Positions 46,818 to 55,139 of a stretch of DNA of 64,000 nucleotides are shown piece after piece; the stretch's first letter is position 1; the number at the start of each line of letters is the position of its first letter. The DNA lies in contig JAHBTL010000023.1 of the NCBI GenBank assembly GCA_019638615.1, forward strand, positions 1 to 64,000. The letters are read 5' to 3'. This stretch comes from Chitinophagaceae bacterium. GTDB taxonomy: Bacteria; Bacteroidota; Bacteroidia; Chitinophagales; Chitinophagaceae. Under the pieces are notes generated by a model. It was given only the letters and a program-made list of their open reading frames with translations, was not told where the DNA came from and ran no database searches. Both the position numbers and the translations under genes were made by a program.

Positions 46818-48026
46818 TCACGGATGACCTGCAGCTACTACATTGGCCAATGCCACAGCCAGGTCTTTTAATCTTTGTTTGGATGGCGCCCTGGAACACC
46901 CGATCGCATATCTCAACATTCCGGCATCCGTATCTTCTGACAAATAAGCGGCTTCACTGAAATTAGCTCCGAACACGCCTACTTTGGCAAAACACTGGGT
47001 GATCACTCTTCCCTTCTTCTCCAATTCATCTCTTATCCAGCTTGTATTATACTCTTTGTCCCATAGCTCGTCTGCCACTATCCGGTCCATTACCATCAAC
47101 ATTTCCTGCGATGTTTCGGCATCTGCCAGCTTTCGTTTTATCAGCAGCGCCATAAACCTGGCAAGCACTTCGGCATTTCCGCCTTGAGTAGTGATCTTTT
47201 GCGGATTGTTGTTTTTAAAATCATTTTCAAAGGACGTTCCCGCATAGTTACCGCTTAGCCATAGCCCGCCTATAGTTGTTGAGTTCTCGTCGAAAAAGCC
47301 GGCTGCCGACATGCAACCATTCACAAACTGAAAACCGAGCGCATTGATGCAGGAACCTGCCGCATTATTGTCTGACCAGCCGATCATCAGCTCCAGGCGG
47401 TCTCTGAAACCAAGCCCATTGATAACGTTCAACGACTTTCCGTGTTGATCCGCTACGTTGAGCAACGACTCTCCCCTGGCGGGCTCCGAGTAGTCAAAGT
47501 CAGATGTAAAATCTATCTCCCATTCACCATTTCCTTTTTTTGTTGCATTGAAAATTGTATGCAGGTCGGGCGGCCAGGCATGTCCCGAAAATTTCCCGGG
47601 ATATTTCTGCGCAGCACCTACCCAGCTTATCTTCAACCCGTCGAACAAAGCATTTTTATCCGTAGCATTTACTCCTTTTGCATTTTCACGAACGGTTTTC
47701 CGCAGCCAGAAAGCTGCAAACAATACCGCAATTTTGGCAGTACTGGCAATGAAGGTGTGCTTTGTATCATTATGCCCCAAATAAACAGGAGCCGATCCGG
47801 TAACATCAAGCAGGGCAAAACGGAGATCCTTGAATTTTGCATTTGCCTTAACTGTATTAAATGTACCTGTCATTATCTGCGACGGTACACCATTTATTAC
47901 AAAAGTTTGTACCGGTGGAAATAACCCGGGAGGGGGCTGCGAAGGAGCCGGTTGCTTCTGAATTTGTATCAGCTCTTTTTCGCCCGGCGATGCGGTTTGT
48001 GTTGCCCTGTTGGTTGTTTTGCACAT
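46818..48026 (-). CDS. MCKTT-tagged serine hydrolase (beta-lactamase/PBP-like), 402 aa
   Basis: After MCKTT and a Pro/Gln-rich linker (to about residue 40), the sequence shows the penicilloyl-serine transferase pattern. STAK at 95-98 is S-x-x-K with the nucleophile Ser95. SDN lies at 218-220 ('GWSDNNAAGSC'), and a late 'KVG' stands where KTG is usual. Members act as beta-lactamases, D,D-peptidases or esterases. Class A-type enzymes are normally exported, but no signal peptide is present here. The target may be peptidoglycan or an ester; this cannot be decided from sequence. Confidence 0.82.
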   Translation of the reverse strand: MCKTTNRATQTASPGEKELIQIQKQPAPSQPPPGLFPPVQTFVINGVPSQIMTGTFNTVKANAKFKDLRFALLDVTGSAPVYLGHNDTKHTFIASTAKIAVLFAAFWLRKTVRENAKGVNATDKNALFDGLKISWVGAAQKYPGKFSGHAWPPDLHTIFNATKKGNGEWEIDFTSDFDYSEPARGESLLNVADQHGKSLNVINGLGFRDRLELMIGWSDNNAAGSCINALGFQFVNGCMSAAGFFDENSTTIGGLWLSGNYAGTSFENDFKNNNPQKITTQGGNAEVLARFMALLIKRKLADAETSQEMLMVMDRIVADELWDKEYNTSWIRDELEKKGRVITQCFAKVGVFGANFSEAAYLSEDTDAGMLRYAIGCSRAPSKQRLKDLAVALANVVAAGHP

Positions 48027-48057
48027 AAAGGAATAAAATCAAATCTGAAAAAGGGCA

Positions 48058-49041
48058 TTAAGCCGTTGCTATCGGACCTTCTTTGTAATGCCTGCTGATC
48101 CAGTGCGCTCTTGTTCCATTCATTCCTGCAAGCACATCATTAAAGTTGGCCCCGCCGAAATACCGGTTCCTTAGCTCCTCCAATATCCTTCCGCATTGGC
48201 TAATGTTACTTTTAGGAAAACGAACAAGATTGAACAGATCAATTTTTTTATTATCACCAAGAGCCGCTAAAGCCTCCCGTAACTCCTGGTCTGCTGAGGC
48301 TCTTATGCTGCTTGGCTCAGGTAATTCCGTCCAGGGCAACCCACCCGGTAAAACCATGGCATGCAATGCCAACCGTATCCTGCATACACCGGCACCTTCT
48401 GCAGCCAGGGCTACAAAATCTCCCGCATCTTCATTAAGCGATGCCGCCAGCTCATCTAAGTGCGCCTTTCGTTGTTGTATATTTTGCTGCAATGCCCCCT
48501 CCGACACCATACTGAAAACAAATCTTTTAAAACCATCACCGGTTTCAGGTGTTTGCAGGACTACCTGCTGGTAATAGGGATTGTGGTCATTCACCAATTC
48601 CCTGGCAACATCAAGATTGCCTATGCCCGGCCCCGGAGTTTCAGCGGCTGTTGCGATTAATGCTTCCAGTTCTGCGTTCAATTGCACTATCTCCTGGTTG
48701 AGTGTAATACCGGATTTGACTGAATTGTCTGCTCCTTTCACTTTTACAGCAACAGTTAACGCTCCTGTTGCCTGCGGGATGTAAGTAAATTCCCCAACCG
48801 GGGTTGTTTCGGTAACCACAGGAGTTCCATTTTCACTGAATGTCCATTCATACGATGAAGCGGCATTTGCTGTAGCTGTATCTGTAACAAATACAACATA
48901 GGTATTCTGCCTGTTAATAACGAGGGGTGACCTTATATAAGAAACGATCACTGCATTGTTTTCCTGCGCCTGGGCGCTTTCTCCCAGGTCGTTGGCTGTG
49001 AATCCGTCAGGAAGCCGGCTTTCTGTTTTACGAGCAGGCAT
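48058..49041 (-). CDS. first gene of the giant unit; Ig/PKD-like segment plus unknown domain, 327 aa
   Basis: Residues about 30-115 read like an Ig/PKD fold ('YEWTFSENGTPVV', 'GEFTYIPQATGALTVAVKVKG'). Residues about 145-320 are mostly helical ('KRFVFSMVSEGALQQNIQQRKAHLDELAAS', 'SQCGRILEELRNRYFGG') and match nothing I know. It does not begin with MCKTT, and it has no signal peptide. Its basic N-terminus is 'MPARKTESRLPDG'. The gene opens the eight-gene unit, 31 bases ahead of the first tagged gene. Possible roles are adaptor, chaperone or another passenger; none is shown by the sequence. Confidence 0.85.
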   Translation of the reverse strand: MPARKTESRLPDGFTANDLGESAQAQENNAVIVSYIRSPLVINRQNTYVVFVTDTATANAASSYEWTFSENGTPVVTETTPVGEFTYIPQATGALTVAVKVKGADNSVKSGITLNQEIVQLNAELEALIATAAETPGPGIGNLDVARELVNDHNPYYQQVVLQTPETGDGFKRFVFSMVSEGALQQNIQQRKAHLDELAASLNEDAGDFVALAAEGAGVCRIRLALHAMVLPGGLPWTELPEPSSIRASADQELREALAALGDNKKIDLFNLVRFPKSNISQCGRILEELRNRYFGGANFNDVLAGMNGTRAHWISRHYKEGPIATA

Positions 49042-49051
49042 GGGTATCCCG

Positions 49052-49092
49052 TTTGATTATTAATCAAAAAAATTAGCGTGCAGACAAATATA
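49052..49092 (-). promoter_or_regulatory. putative promoter and leader palindrome of the giant unit
   Basis: On the minus strand TATATTTG (49092-49085) fits the Bacteroidota -7 element TAnnTTTG. Its end is 43 bases before the start codon at 49041. No good -33 box is visible at the right distance. Between it and the start lies a perfect inverted repeat TTTGATT-att-AATCAAA (49052-49068), which could be an operator or a small leader hairpin next to the ribosome-binding region. Confidence 0.4.
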
Positions 49093-49475
49093 TCCGCACC
49101 CGGTTCACAATAGAAGGCTTTGACCAGGCCCTTTAATGAGAACATATTACACTCAGGAATTTCAGCATGGATTAAAACAGGAGATTAACATAGATGCTTT
49201 CTTTCATCACTTTGGGGAGGGGAACATGCTTCGGGCAGGAGACTGATGATCATGCAATCAAACATAGACAATCATTAACCTGCCAACAAGATAATACTTA
49301 ATAACCAGAAATTATAATAGTGCGAAAAATTTTTTTTATCGGACTGGCAACCTAAGAATTTCGGGATGTGTTTTGAATTTGTGGTTGCAGGTTCGGGTTT
49401 ATGGTTAACAAAACCAGAAACAAAAAACTATAAACCGATTTCTGATTTGTTGATTTTTGATTTGAGATTTGATAT
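49093..49475. other. non-coding stretch upstream of the giant unit
   Basis: No gene is seen. The part nearest the insertion sequence (about 49370-49475) consists of word-like AT-rich repeats (AACTATAAACC, TTTGAGATTTGAT). They continue on the other side of the insertion at 50798. The rest shows no structure I can name. Confidence 0.6.
49466..49475. repeat. target-site duplication, left copy
   Basis: GATTTGATAT is repeated directly at 50788-50797. Ten bases fits the 9-12 bp usual for many IS4-family elements. Confidence 0.88.
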
Positions 49476-50787
49476 CATTAGTGTCCGGTTAAATTAGGTT
49501 GATTTTCAATTGAGTATAATTTTGTTCTTTGACATCTTGGGATAAAGAGTTTTCAAAAAGTTGCCTTAAAGGTGTTTTATCTAAAAGAGATACATTCAAC
49601 ACCTGTAAGATTTCATAGGTTGATTGTTTCAACCTCAACTTGCTTTTGATAATTGCTACCATCGTGTAGGTAATGATAGCAATGTAGACTTGTATTTTCA
49701 CTGCGTTAGCAGAAGTGCCCCAAAAGGATTTTATTTTGAGGTGTTGCTTGATCCATTTGAAAAACAGTTCTATTCTCCATCTATACTTATACAACATAGC
49801 GATTTCGATAGCAGGAAGTGTAAGGTTATTGGACAGAAAGACAAACGTTCTGTTTTGCTCAGCATCATAAAATTTTATCCTCCGAAATTGCTTCGGGTAG
49901 GATTTGTAAGAGTAATGACCCGTAAGTATTACCCGCTGATCACACATCACGCCTTTCAATTTGTCTGGCTTTGAAGATGATATTCGTTTCAGCTTAGTAT
50001 TACTCTTGGCCCTGGTGACAAAAAAGGCTTCATGCTGGTCAATAATGTAAAGTCTTTCAAAGTCAACGTAGCCGCGGTCCATGATGTAGTATCCATCAGT
50101 TTCGTAAACAAGTTTATCCAATCCATTTATATCGTGCACGCTTGCAGCAGTAATATGTATGAAAACAGGAATGGAGGTCTTTACATCAAACAACGTGTGC
50201 AGTTTGATAGCGGCTTTAGCTTTTCGGAAAGTAGCCCACCAGAATATATTTAAGCATAAATCTATCACAGTGCTATCAAAAGCATATACGTTTCCCTGAA
50301 CAGACAAATCAAAATCGCTATCAGGTATGCAGCATTTACGGGCTTCGGCAATCATTTCATAAGCAAACATCTCAAAGATCCGATAGTCCCTTTTCTCATT
50401 GGCCTCAGCAAGATTAGACCGGGATATACGTTTTCCTAATCCTAAATGATAATGCTTTGGCTGATGTGCATTTATGCAAACAAGTAAGTCTCTGAGACTA
50501 TCGCGGTTAGTTAATTGTCCAAACATCATACACAACAGTTGGTTCCAGCACGTAAAATGTTTTACCCACTTATCGCCTTGATATTTACGTACACAACGAT
50601 CAAATATTCTGGCGGGAAGAAAGGTAATTGCTTGCGCAAAGACATATTTGCCTTGATTCATAACTATGCTGATTTTCAGTAAGTTATAAAATGGCTCATT
50701 TCAAATCGTCACCAAACTAAATTTTGATCAAACCTTTATCCAATAAGACTTTCAAAGAACTAATATTATTTTTTACCGGACACTAAT
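49476..50787 (-). mobile_element. complete IS4-type insertion sequence, 1312 bp
   Basis: Both ends carry the same 13-bp inverted repeat: ATTAGTGTCCGGT at 49477-49489 and its complement at 50775-50787. The flanks show a 10-bp direct repeat GATTTGATAT (49466-49475 and 50788-50797), the expected target duplication. One full-length transposase gene fills the element. Intact ends, duplication and gene indicate a fairly recent insertion into a non-coding repeat array. Confidence 0.93.
49489..50661 (-). CDS. IS4-family transposase, 390 aa
   Basis: The catalytic DDE set is visible: Asp in 'YAFDSTVIDL' (about 150), Asp in 'YYIMDRGYVDF' (about 200), and Glu in the family signature 'YKYRWRIELFFKWIKQHLKI' (Y-x2-R-x3-E-x6-K, about 315). 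The N-terminal part ('FTCWNQLLCMMFGQLTNRDSLRDLL') matches the helical domain common to this group. The frame is unbroken, and its stop codon overlaps the left inverted repeat. It should catalyse cut-and-paste movement of the element. Confidence 0.95.
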   Translation of the reverse strand: MNQGKYVFAQAITFLPARIFDRCVRKYQGDKWVKHFTCWNQLLCMMFGQLTNRDSLRDLLVCINAHQPKHYHLGLGKRISRSNLAEANEKRDYRIFEMFAYEMIAEARKCCIPDSDFDLSVQGNVYAFDSTVIDLCLNIFWWATFRKAKAAIKLHTLFDVKTSIPVFIHITAASVHDINGLDKLVYETDGYYIMDRGYVDFERLYIIDQHEAFFVTRAKSNTKLKRISSSKPDKLKGVMCDQRVILTGHYSYKSYPKQFRRIKFYDAEQNRTFVFLSNNLTLPAIEIAMLYKYRWRIELFFKWIKQHLKIKSFWGTSANAVKIQVYIAIITYTMVAIIKSKLRLKQSTYEILQVLNVSLLDKTPLRQLFENSLSQDVKEQNYTQLKINLI

Positions 50788-50797
50788 GATTTGATAT
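50788..50797. repeat. target-site duplication, right copy
   Basis: This is the direct copy of 49466-49475 on the other side of the insertion sequence. Word-like repeats (ACTATAAACTATGAACCC and similar) carry on after it to about 50890. Confidence 0.88.
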
Positions 50798-50912
50798 GAC
50801 TATAAACTATGAACCCAAAACGATAAACATTCCATCCATTGTCCACCGTCAACTATCCACTGTCCATTACCTGAAAGCTGACTGCTGATGGCCCATTGGT
50901 AACCTCTTCTCA

Positions 50913-52340
50913 TCAGCATTCCTTCAATCCCAACGGAATATTCACCGCCAGTCCGCCTTCTGAAGTTTCTTTGTATTTATGATTCATGTCAATCGCCGTG
51001 TCCCACATGGTCTTTACAACGGCATCGAGCGATACCTTGGCAAAGTCAGGCGTGCTTTGCAATGCGAGCTGCGATGCGGTAATCGCCTTGATGGCGCCCA
51101 TGGTATTTCTTTCGATACAGGGTACCTGCACCAACCCGGCTATAGGATCGCAGGTTAAGCCCAGGTGGTGCTCCATCGCGATCTCTGCCGCCATCAATAC
51201 CTGTCGCTGGGTTCCGCCCATTGCCTCCGTGAGGGCCCCTGCCGCCATGGCCGACGATACGCCTATTTCTGCCTGGCATCCGCCCATCGCCGCAGAAATG
51301 GTTGCGCCCTTTTTAAAAATACTCCCTATTTCGGAAGCGGTCAATAAAAAAGCACTGATCCTGTCGTCGCTGTCTCCATCACAAAAAATGATATAGTACA
51401 TCAGCACAGCGGGTATTACACCGGCAGCTCCGTTGGTAGGGGCAGTTACTACCCTTCCAAACGAGGCATTCTGTTCATTTACCGCCAATGCAAAACAACT
51501 CACCCAATCAAGCGTATATTTAAAATCATTCCCTCCCGCACGGATCACTTTTTTCCATTCCCCGTAATGATGATATACTGATTCCCCGGTTAGTTTTTTA
51601 TTCAAAGCGGCTGCCCTGCGCTTTACATTTAATCCTCCCGGCAGCACGCCTGTTGAATGACAACCACTGTAAACGCAATCTCGCATTACAGAGAATATCC
51701 GCATCAGGCCCATCTTTGTTTCCCCCTCCGGACGCCAGGCGTTTTCGTTTTCAGCAACAACTTCGGGTATGCTCAACCCGGTTTTCCTGCACCAATGTAA
51801 AAGATCCGAAGCCGTATTGATGGGAAAAGACAATTGAACGAATGATTGAACACCGCTATCTTCACCCTCCTGCTTTACAAAACCTCCTCCCACGGAATAA
51901 TACGTTTCCGAGAATTGTTCTCCGTTGGCAAGCGTTACCAGAAAGCTTAATGCGTTTGGATGAAAGGGAAGCGATTCGTTTACCAGGAATACAATATCCG
52001 CAGCGGGGTCAAATTGAATCTCGACTGTATGCTGCAATTTAATTTTTAGTCCCCCGGATATGGCAAGTATTTTACTTTGTATTTCATCTACCACACATGT
52101 TTCCGGGTCTTCACCGCACAAGCCCAGTTGAACGGCAATATCCGTTCCATGCCCTTTTCCTGTTTTTGCCAGCGATCCGTATAGCAATACCTTTAATTGC
52201 ACCACACTTTGCAGAAGATGCAAGCCTGACAGCTTACGGGTAAACAATTGCGCAGCACGCCAGGGACCGAGGGTATGCGAGCTGGAGGGCCCTACCCCTA
52301 TCTTAAACATGTCAAATACAGAAATGGCCTCGTGTGGCAA
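50913..52340 (-). CDS. sdaA: L-serine ammonia-lyase (iron-sulfur type, single chain), 475 aa
   Basis: The N-terminal half carries the beta-domain hallmark '[24 protein letters not shown]'. The C-terminal alpha domain has the cysteines expected to hold the [4Fe-4S] cluster in 'MGGCQAEIG', '[18 protein letters not shown]' and their surroundings. The enzyme turns L-serine into pyruvate and ammonia in the cytoplasm and is oxygen sensitive. Length matches one-chain SdaA. The N-terminal start at 52340 fits the family. It lies downstream of the FKBP lipoprotein gene, separated by a stem-loop. Confidence 0.95.
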   Translation of the reverse strand: MPHEAISVFDMFKIGVGPSSSHTLGPWRAAQLFTRKLSGLHLLQSVVQLKVLLYGSLAKTGKGHGTDIAVQLGLCGEDPETCVVDEIQSKILAISGGLKIKLQHTVEIQFDPAADIVFLVNESLPFHPNALSFLVTLANGEQFSETYYSVGGGFVKQEGEDSGVQSFVQLSFPINTASDLLHWCRKTGLSIPEVVAENENAWRPEGETKMGLMRIFSVMRDCVYSGCHSTGVLPGGLNVKRRAAALNKKLTGESVYHHYGEWKKVIRAGGNDFKYTLDWVSCFALAVNEQNASFGRVVTAPTNGAAGVIPAVLMYYIIFCDGDSDDRISAFLLTASEIGSIFKKGATISAAMGGCQAEIGVSSAMAAGALTEAMGGTQRQVLMAAEIAMEHHLGLTCDPIAGLVQVPCIERNTMGAIKAITASQLALQSTPDFAKVSLDAVVKTMWDTAIDMNHKYKETSEGGLAVNIPLGLKEC

Positions 52341-52366
52341 TTGAAAAAGATTTATCCATAAAGTTA

Positions 52367-52398
52367 AAAGCTTTGGTATTAGGAAACACCAAAGCTTT
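52367..52398 (-). terminator. putative terminator between the FKBP and serine dehydratase genes
   Basis: A perfect 11-bp stem (AAAGCTTTGGT/ACCAAAGCTTT) with a ten-base loop lies 30 bases after the FKBP stop codon on the minus strand. The T-run behind it is weak, so it may act as an attenuator or mRNA stabiliser instead. Confidence 0.55.
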
Positions 52399-52428
52399 AC
52401 TTAAAGTAATATTTTTCCGAACCTGCTG

Positions 52429-52950
52429 CTATTGCACTTCGTCCAGCGCCAGCTCAAAAATAAGGGTTGAATTGCGGGGAATGACCACTTCACCGGTATT
52501 GGGATCTTTTCTTTCTGTATCGCCATACCCCAGGTAAGGAGGAATATACAGCTTCATTTTCCCTCCGCCGCCTTTGATGAATTTTAACCCTTTTTGCCAG
52601 CCCACTATTAAATCGCCCAATGTGAACACACTCGGCGTGCTCATCGCATCAGCAAACACATTATCGTTGGTAAGCCAGCCCTTATACCTGAAAGTAACCA
52701 CGGAACATACATTGGGCGAAACAGTAGTACCGGGAGATTCAACTTTATAAAAAATGCCGGAAGTTGAATCTAAGGTAACCTCGTCAATAAGACCTTTATC
52801 TGTCAGGTAAGTCTTTATTTTGTTCACCTGTGAATCAGGCGCTTTCCTGGTGGATTCGGTAAACGGGCAGCCGGGATCTTTACTTTTTAAACACCCTGAA
52901 AATATAATTCCTGCAACAAGCGCAAATAAACCAAACAAAATCTTATTCAT
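52429..52950 (-). CDS. FKBP-type peptidyl-prolyl isomerase lipoprotein, 173 aa
   Basis: A signal peptide with lipobox (IFSGC) precedes a linker and one FKBP domain at about residues 75-170. Family landmarks are 'VTFRYKGWLTNDNVFADA', 'GDLIVGWQKGLKFIKGGGGKMKLYIPPYLGYG' and the ending 'IPRNSTLIFELALDEV'. It should speed proline isomerisation and help folding of envelope proteins. Only one FKBP domain is present, as is common for Bacteroidota lipoproteins of this size. Confidence 0.93.
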   Translation of the reverse strand: MNKILFGLFALVAGIIFSGCLKSKDPGCPFTESTRKAPDSQVNKIKTYLTDKGLIDEVTLDSTSGIFYKVESPGTTVSPNVCSVVTFRYKGWLTNDNVFADAMSTPSVFTLGDLIVGWQKGLKFIKGGGGKMKLYIPPYLGYGDTERKDPNTGEVVIPRNSTLIFELALDEVQ

Positions 52951-53008
52951 AACTTAAATTCTATATTTTACATCACTGAGTTCATATCGATAAAAAACGT
53001 TGCATCCG

Positions 53009-53332
53009 CTACATTTCATTTTCACCGCTTTCAGCTTTCGACTTCAATTCCAGGTAACGTTGTTCATTCATTTCCCAACGATGCCGTTTATTAAATATTG
53101 CAAAAAAAACAGCAATAATAATTGCCGCACTGATCAATACAGCCGGGTTGAACTGTGCACGTCCTACCATATCGGCTCTTTTATACCAGCCCGATATGAA
53201 ATTAATCAATATGGGAAGTGTAAATATCAAACCCAATGGCAATCCGATCAGCAATTGCCGGAACGTCCGCTTTTCCTTCAGCCGGTTTTGTTCCCAATAT
53301 ATCATAAAAGACTTTTCCTCATCGGTTAACAT
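53009..53332 (-). CDS. small two-span membrane protein, 107 aa
   Basis: The ATG at 53332 begins 'MLTDEEKSFMIYWEQNRLKEKR'; a GTG two codons earlier is less likely. Two hydrophobic segments follow, at about residues 28-45 (LLIGLPLGLIFTLPILI) and 65-82 (VLISAAIIIAVFFAIF), with charged ends facing the cytoplasm. This type of small protein is common in Bacteroidota, but I know no function. It is transcribed ahead of the FKBP gene with 58 bases between them and could share its transcript. Confidence 0.8.
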   Translation of the reverse strand: MLTDEEKSFMIYWEQNRLKEKRTFRQLLIGLPLGLIFTLPILINFISGWYKRADMVGRAQFNPAVLISAAIIIAVFFAIFNKRHRWEMNEQRYLELKSKAESGENEM

Positions 53333-53687
53333 ACACACGGGTATTATTGAGAGTGCAAATATAGATGATATAAGCCAACCGCTGTGTTTACGCGCTTTCT
53401 GTGTTCTACAATACTTTCACGCCATAGCAACAGGCCGCTTTTGCGCGGAATGGGTAGCACCTATGGTGCATGAGGACGTATTGTTATTATTTTTACCAAC
53501 AGGTAGCCTCCATGAGGCATCATAACAACCTGCCTTTTGCCCCGCCGCGGCGGGCAATCCGTTTGTAACCACTGACAGACTCACCTGTTTGCTGCTGTAT
53601 AAAACTTATAATCAATTAATTTTGAGTTTTTTGTAACTTACGCTCTCATTTTAACGGTATATTCTTTCTTTATTAAAAGAACGAACA
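53333..53687. repeat. 355-bp intergenic region with twin short hairpin repeats
   Basis: Two related elements lie 49 bp apart. Each starts GGTAGC and contains a perfect small hairpin: GCACC-tat-GGTGC at 53457-53469 and GCCTC-cat-GAGGC at 53506-53518. The stems differ in sequence but both pair fully. Near 53555 there is also GCCCCGCCGCGGCGGGC, a GC-rich palindrome. No gene is seen; the promoter of the next gene probably lies in the AT-rich end. Confidence 0.65.
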
Positions 53688-54614
53688 TTGAAAATTGCAC
53701 ATTTATTAGGTCAGTACCTGCTACAGAATAAAACAATGAGGTTGCAGGGTTTAGGGGAGTTTACAATGGAGAATTTCTACGACAATCCTTTTGAGCACGA
53801 AAAAGGAAAAGTTAAAATTCCCGATAATGCCATCAAATTTACCCCCAATAAGAAATGCGGAGAAGATGCGGATTTAATTGAATTCATATCAAAACATACG
53901 GGAAAAATAAAACCGCTTGCGTCATCGGATCTTGAAGATTTCTTAAACATCGGCAATCAATTGCTCAATGTCAGCAAACAGTTTTATATTGAAGGGCTGG
54001 GTACGATGGTATTGGACGCAAATAATAATTTAAATTTCAGCCAGGGAAACGAGCTGGTTCCAGCCGCTGTTACGGAAGAGACGCTTTCCAAAAAGAAATA
54101 TGAAATAAAAGAGAACGTCGATCCAGTATCTTTTACCGACGACGGACGTTCCGGCAGTGCAGGCAACAGTACAAGAAAGTTTTTGGTAACACTGCTTGTA
54201 GTAGCAGCATTAGCGCTTCTGGGATGGGGTGTATATTATTTTTACGATCAATGGCAAAGCAAAACGAACTCTTCCATTCCACAGGATATACAACCTGTTT
54301 TACCCACCCCGGTTACGGCGCCCGATTCAACCATACCGAAATCAGCCAATGACAGTGTGAATACCATCGGGGCTGACTCTGCAGCCGCACCTCCGTCTTA
54401 CAAAGTAATTATTGAAACTTCTAAAAGAGCGCGGGCGCTGAAACGTCACCAGGATTTGCTTGATATGGGTTATAAAGTAAACATGACTACAGAAGATTCG
54501 GTTACATTCAGCATATTTACCATTATTAACGGTCCCCTGTCAGACACTGCAAGAGTGAGGGATTCCATTGCCCGCTTCTTTGGACGAAAAGTGATCATTG
54601 ATACAAGTAAATAG
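53688..54614 (+). CDS. CCDC81-type HU domain / SPOR-like membrane protein, 308 aa
   Basis: Residues 1-130 ('IAHLLGQYLLQNKTMRLQGLGEF', then 'LLNVSKQFYIEGLGTMVLD') fit the paired HU-like domains of the prokaryotic CCDC81 family. One membrane span follows at about 163-182 (FLVTLLVVAALALLGWGVYYF). The periplasmic end at about 235-308 ('YKVIIETSKRARALKRHQDLLDMGYKVN') resembles a SPOR domain, which binds denuded peptidoglycan at the division site. The start is a TTG; no nearby ATG precedes the first HU motif. A link between the cytoplasmic DNA- or protein-binding part and the cell wall is inference. Confidence 0.8.
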   Translation: MKIAHLLGQYLLQNKTMRLQGLGEFTMENFYDNPFEHEKGKVKIPDNAIKFTPNKKCGEDADLIEFISKHTGKIKPLASSDLEDFLNIGNQLLNVSKQFYIEGLGTMVLDANNNLNFSQGNELVPAAVTEETLSKKKYEIKENVDPVSFTDDGRSGSAGNSTRKFLVTLLVVAALALLGWGVYYFYDQWQSKTNSSIPQDIQPVLPTPVTAPDSTIPKSANDSVNTIGADSAAAPPSYKVIIETSKRARALKRHQDLLDMGYKVNMTTEDSVTFSIFTIINGPLSDTARVRDSIARFFGRKVIIDTSK

Positions 54615-54718
54615 ATAACAATAGCTTATTAACAAGAATAACTTATATATAATTTACTAATTACTAGTATATTTATATAAAATGGTTGTTATTTTCTATT
54701 CTTTTCAATGTACAAACA

Positions 54719-54747
54719 TTGATTTTTTGCAGGATTTCGTACCTTTG
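54719..54747 (+). promoter_or_regulatory. promoter of the small-protein unit
   Basis: A TTG at 54719-54721 and TACCTTTG at 54740-54747 are 18 bases apart, close to the Bacteroidota TTTG-N18/19-TAnnTTTG form. The start codon of the 52-residue frame is about 200 bases further, so a long leader would be made. The leader (54755-54954) contains small stems TTATGC/GCATAA and AGCGG/CCGCT. Confidence 0.6.
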
Positions 54748-54954
54748 CGTGATCATTATCTGATAACCAAACCTCATTACACTAACTGGCTTATGCGAAT
54801 TGCATAATAATACCGCCCGCCTTGCCATAATAAAAACGCATTGCTCTTAAAGTTTTTTGTGATTGTGATACATATGAGATGAGCATTCGGCTGAAAATGT
54901 GAAAATCCTGATTTAGCGGACCATCAGCAACCCGCTGTATTAAAACAATGACGT

Positions 54955-55113
54955 ATGCAAGTAGAAACATGTATTAAAGATCTCACGTTTGATAAAGAGA
55001 TAGTAAGCAAGCTGGAGGCCAGGAGGCTGGATATTGACGTGTTGTATGTTTACCTGATGAACGGGAAAATAAGCATGCAGGAATATTTGTACCTGTGTGG
55101 TGTGCAACAATAA
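54955..55113 (+). CDS. small protein, 52 aa, in its own transcription unit
   Basis: The frame encodes MQVETCIKDL, then a helix-prone stretch 'KEIVSKLEARRLDIDVLYVYL' (about residues 14-34) and an ending 'YLYLCGVQQ'. No domain is recognised and there is no signal peptide. A good promoter lies about 200 bases upstream and a strong terminator 26 bases downstream. That makes a self-contained unit and speaks for a real gene, although the RNA leader itself could be the functional part. Confidence 0.6.
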   Translation: MQVETCIKDLTFDKEIVSKLEARRLDIDVLYVYLMNGKISMQEYLYLCGVQQ

Positions 55114-55139
55114 AATTTCAGCAACCTGATAAAAGTTAC

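Noticed and set aside
54860-54954. Resemblance of the small-protein leader to the core of a cobalamin riboswitch (GTGAAAATCC ... ACCCGCTGT).
   Set aside because: The B12 box and the flanking conserved stems are missing, and the downstream gene has no link to cobalamin. The match is too short to call.
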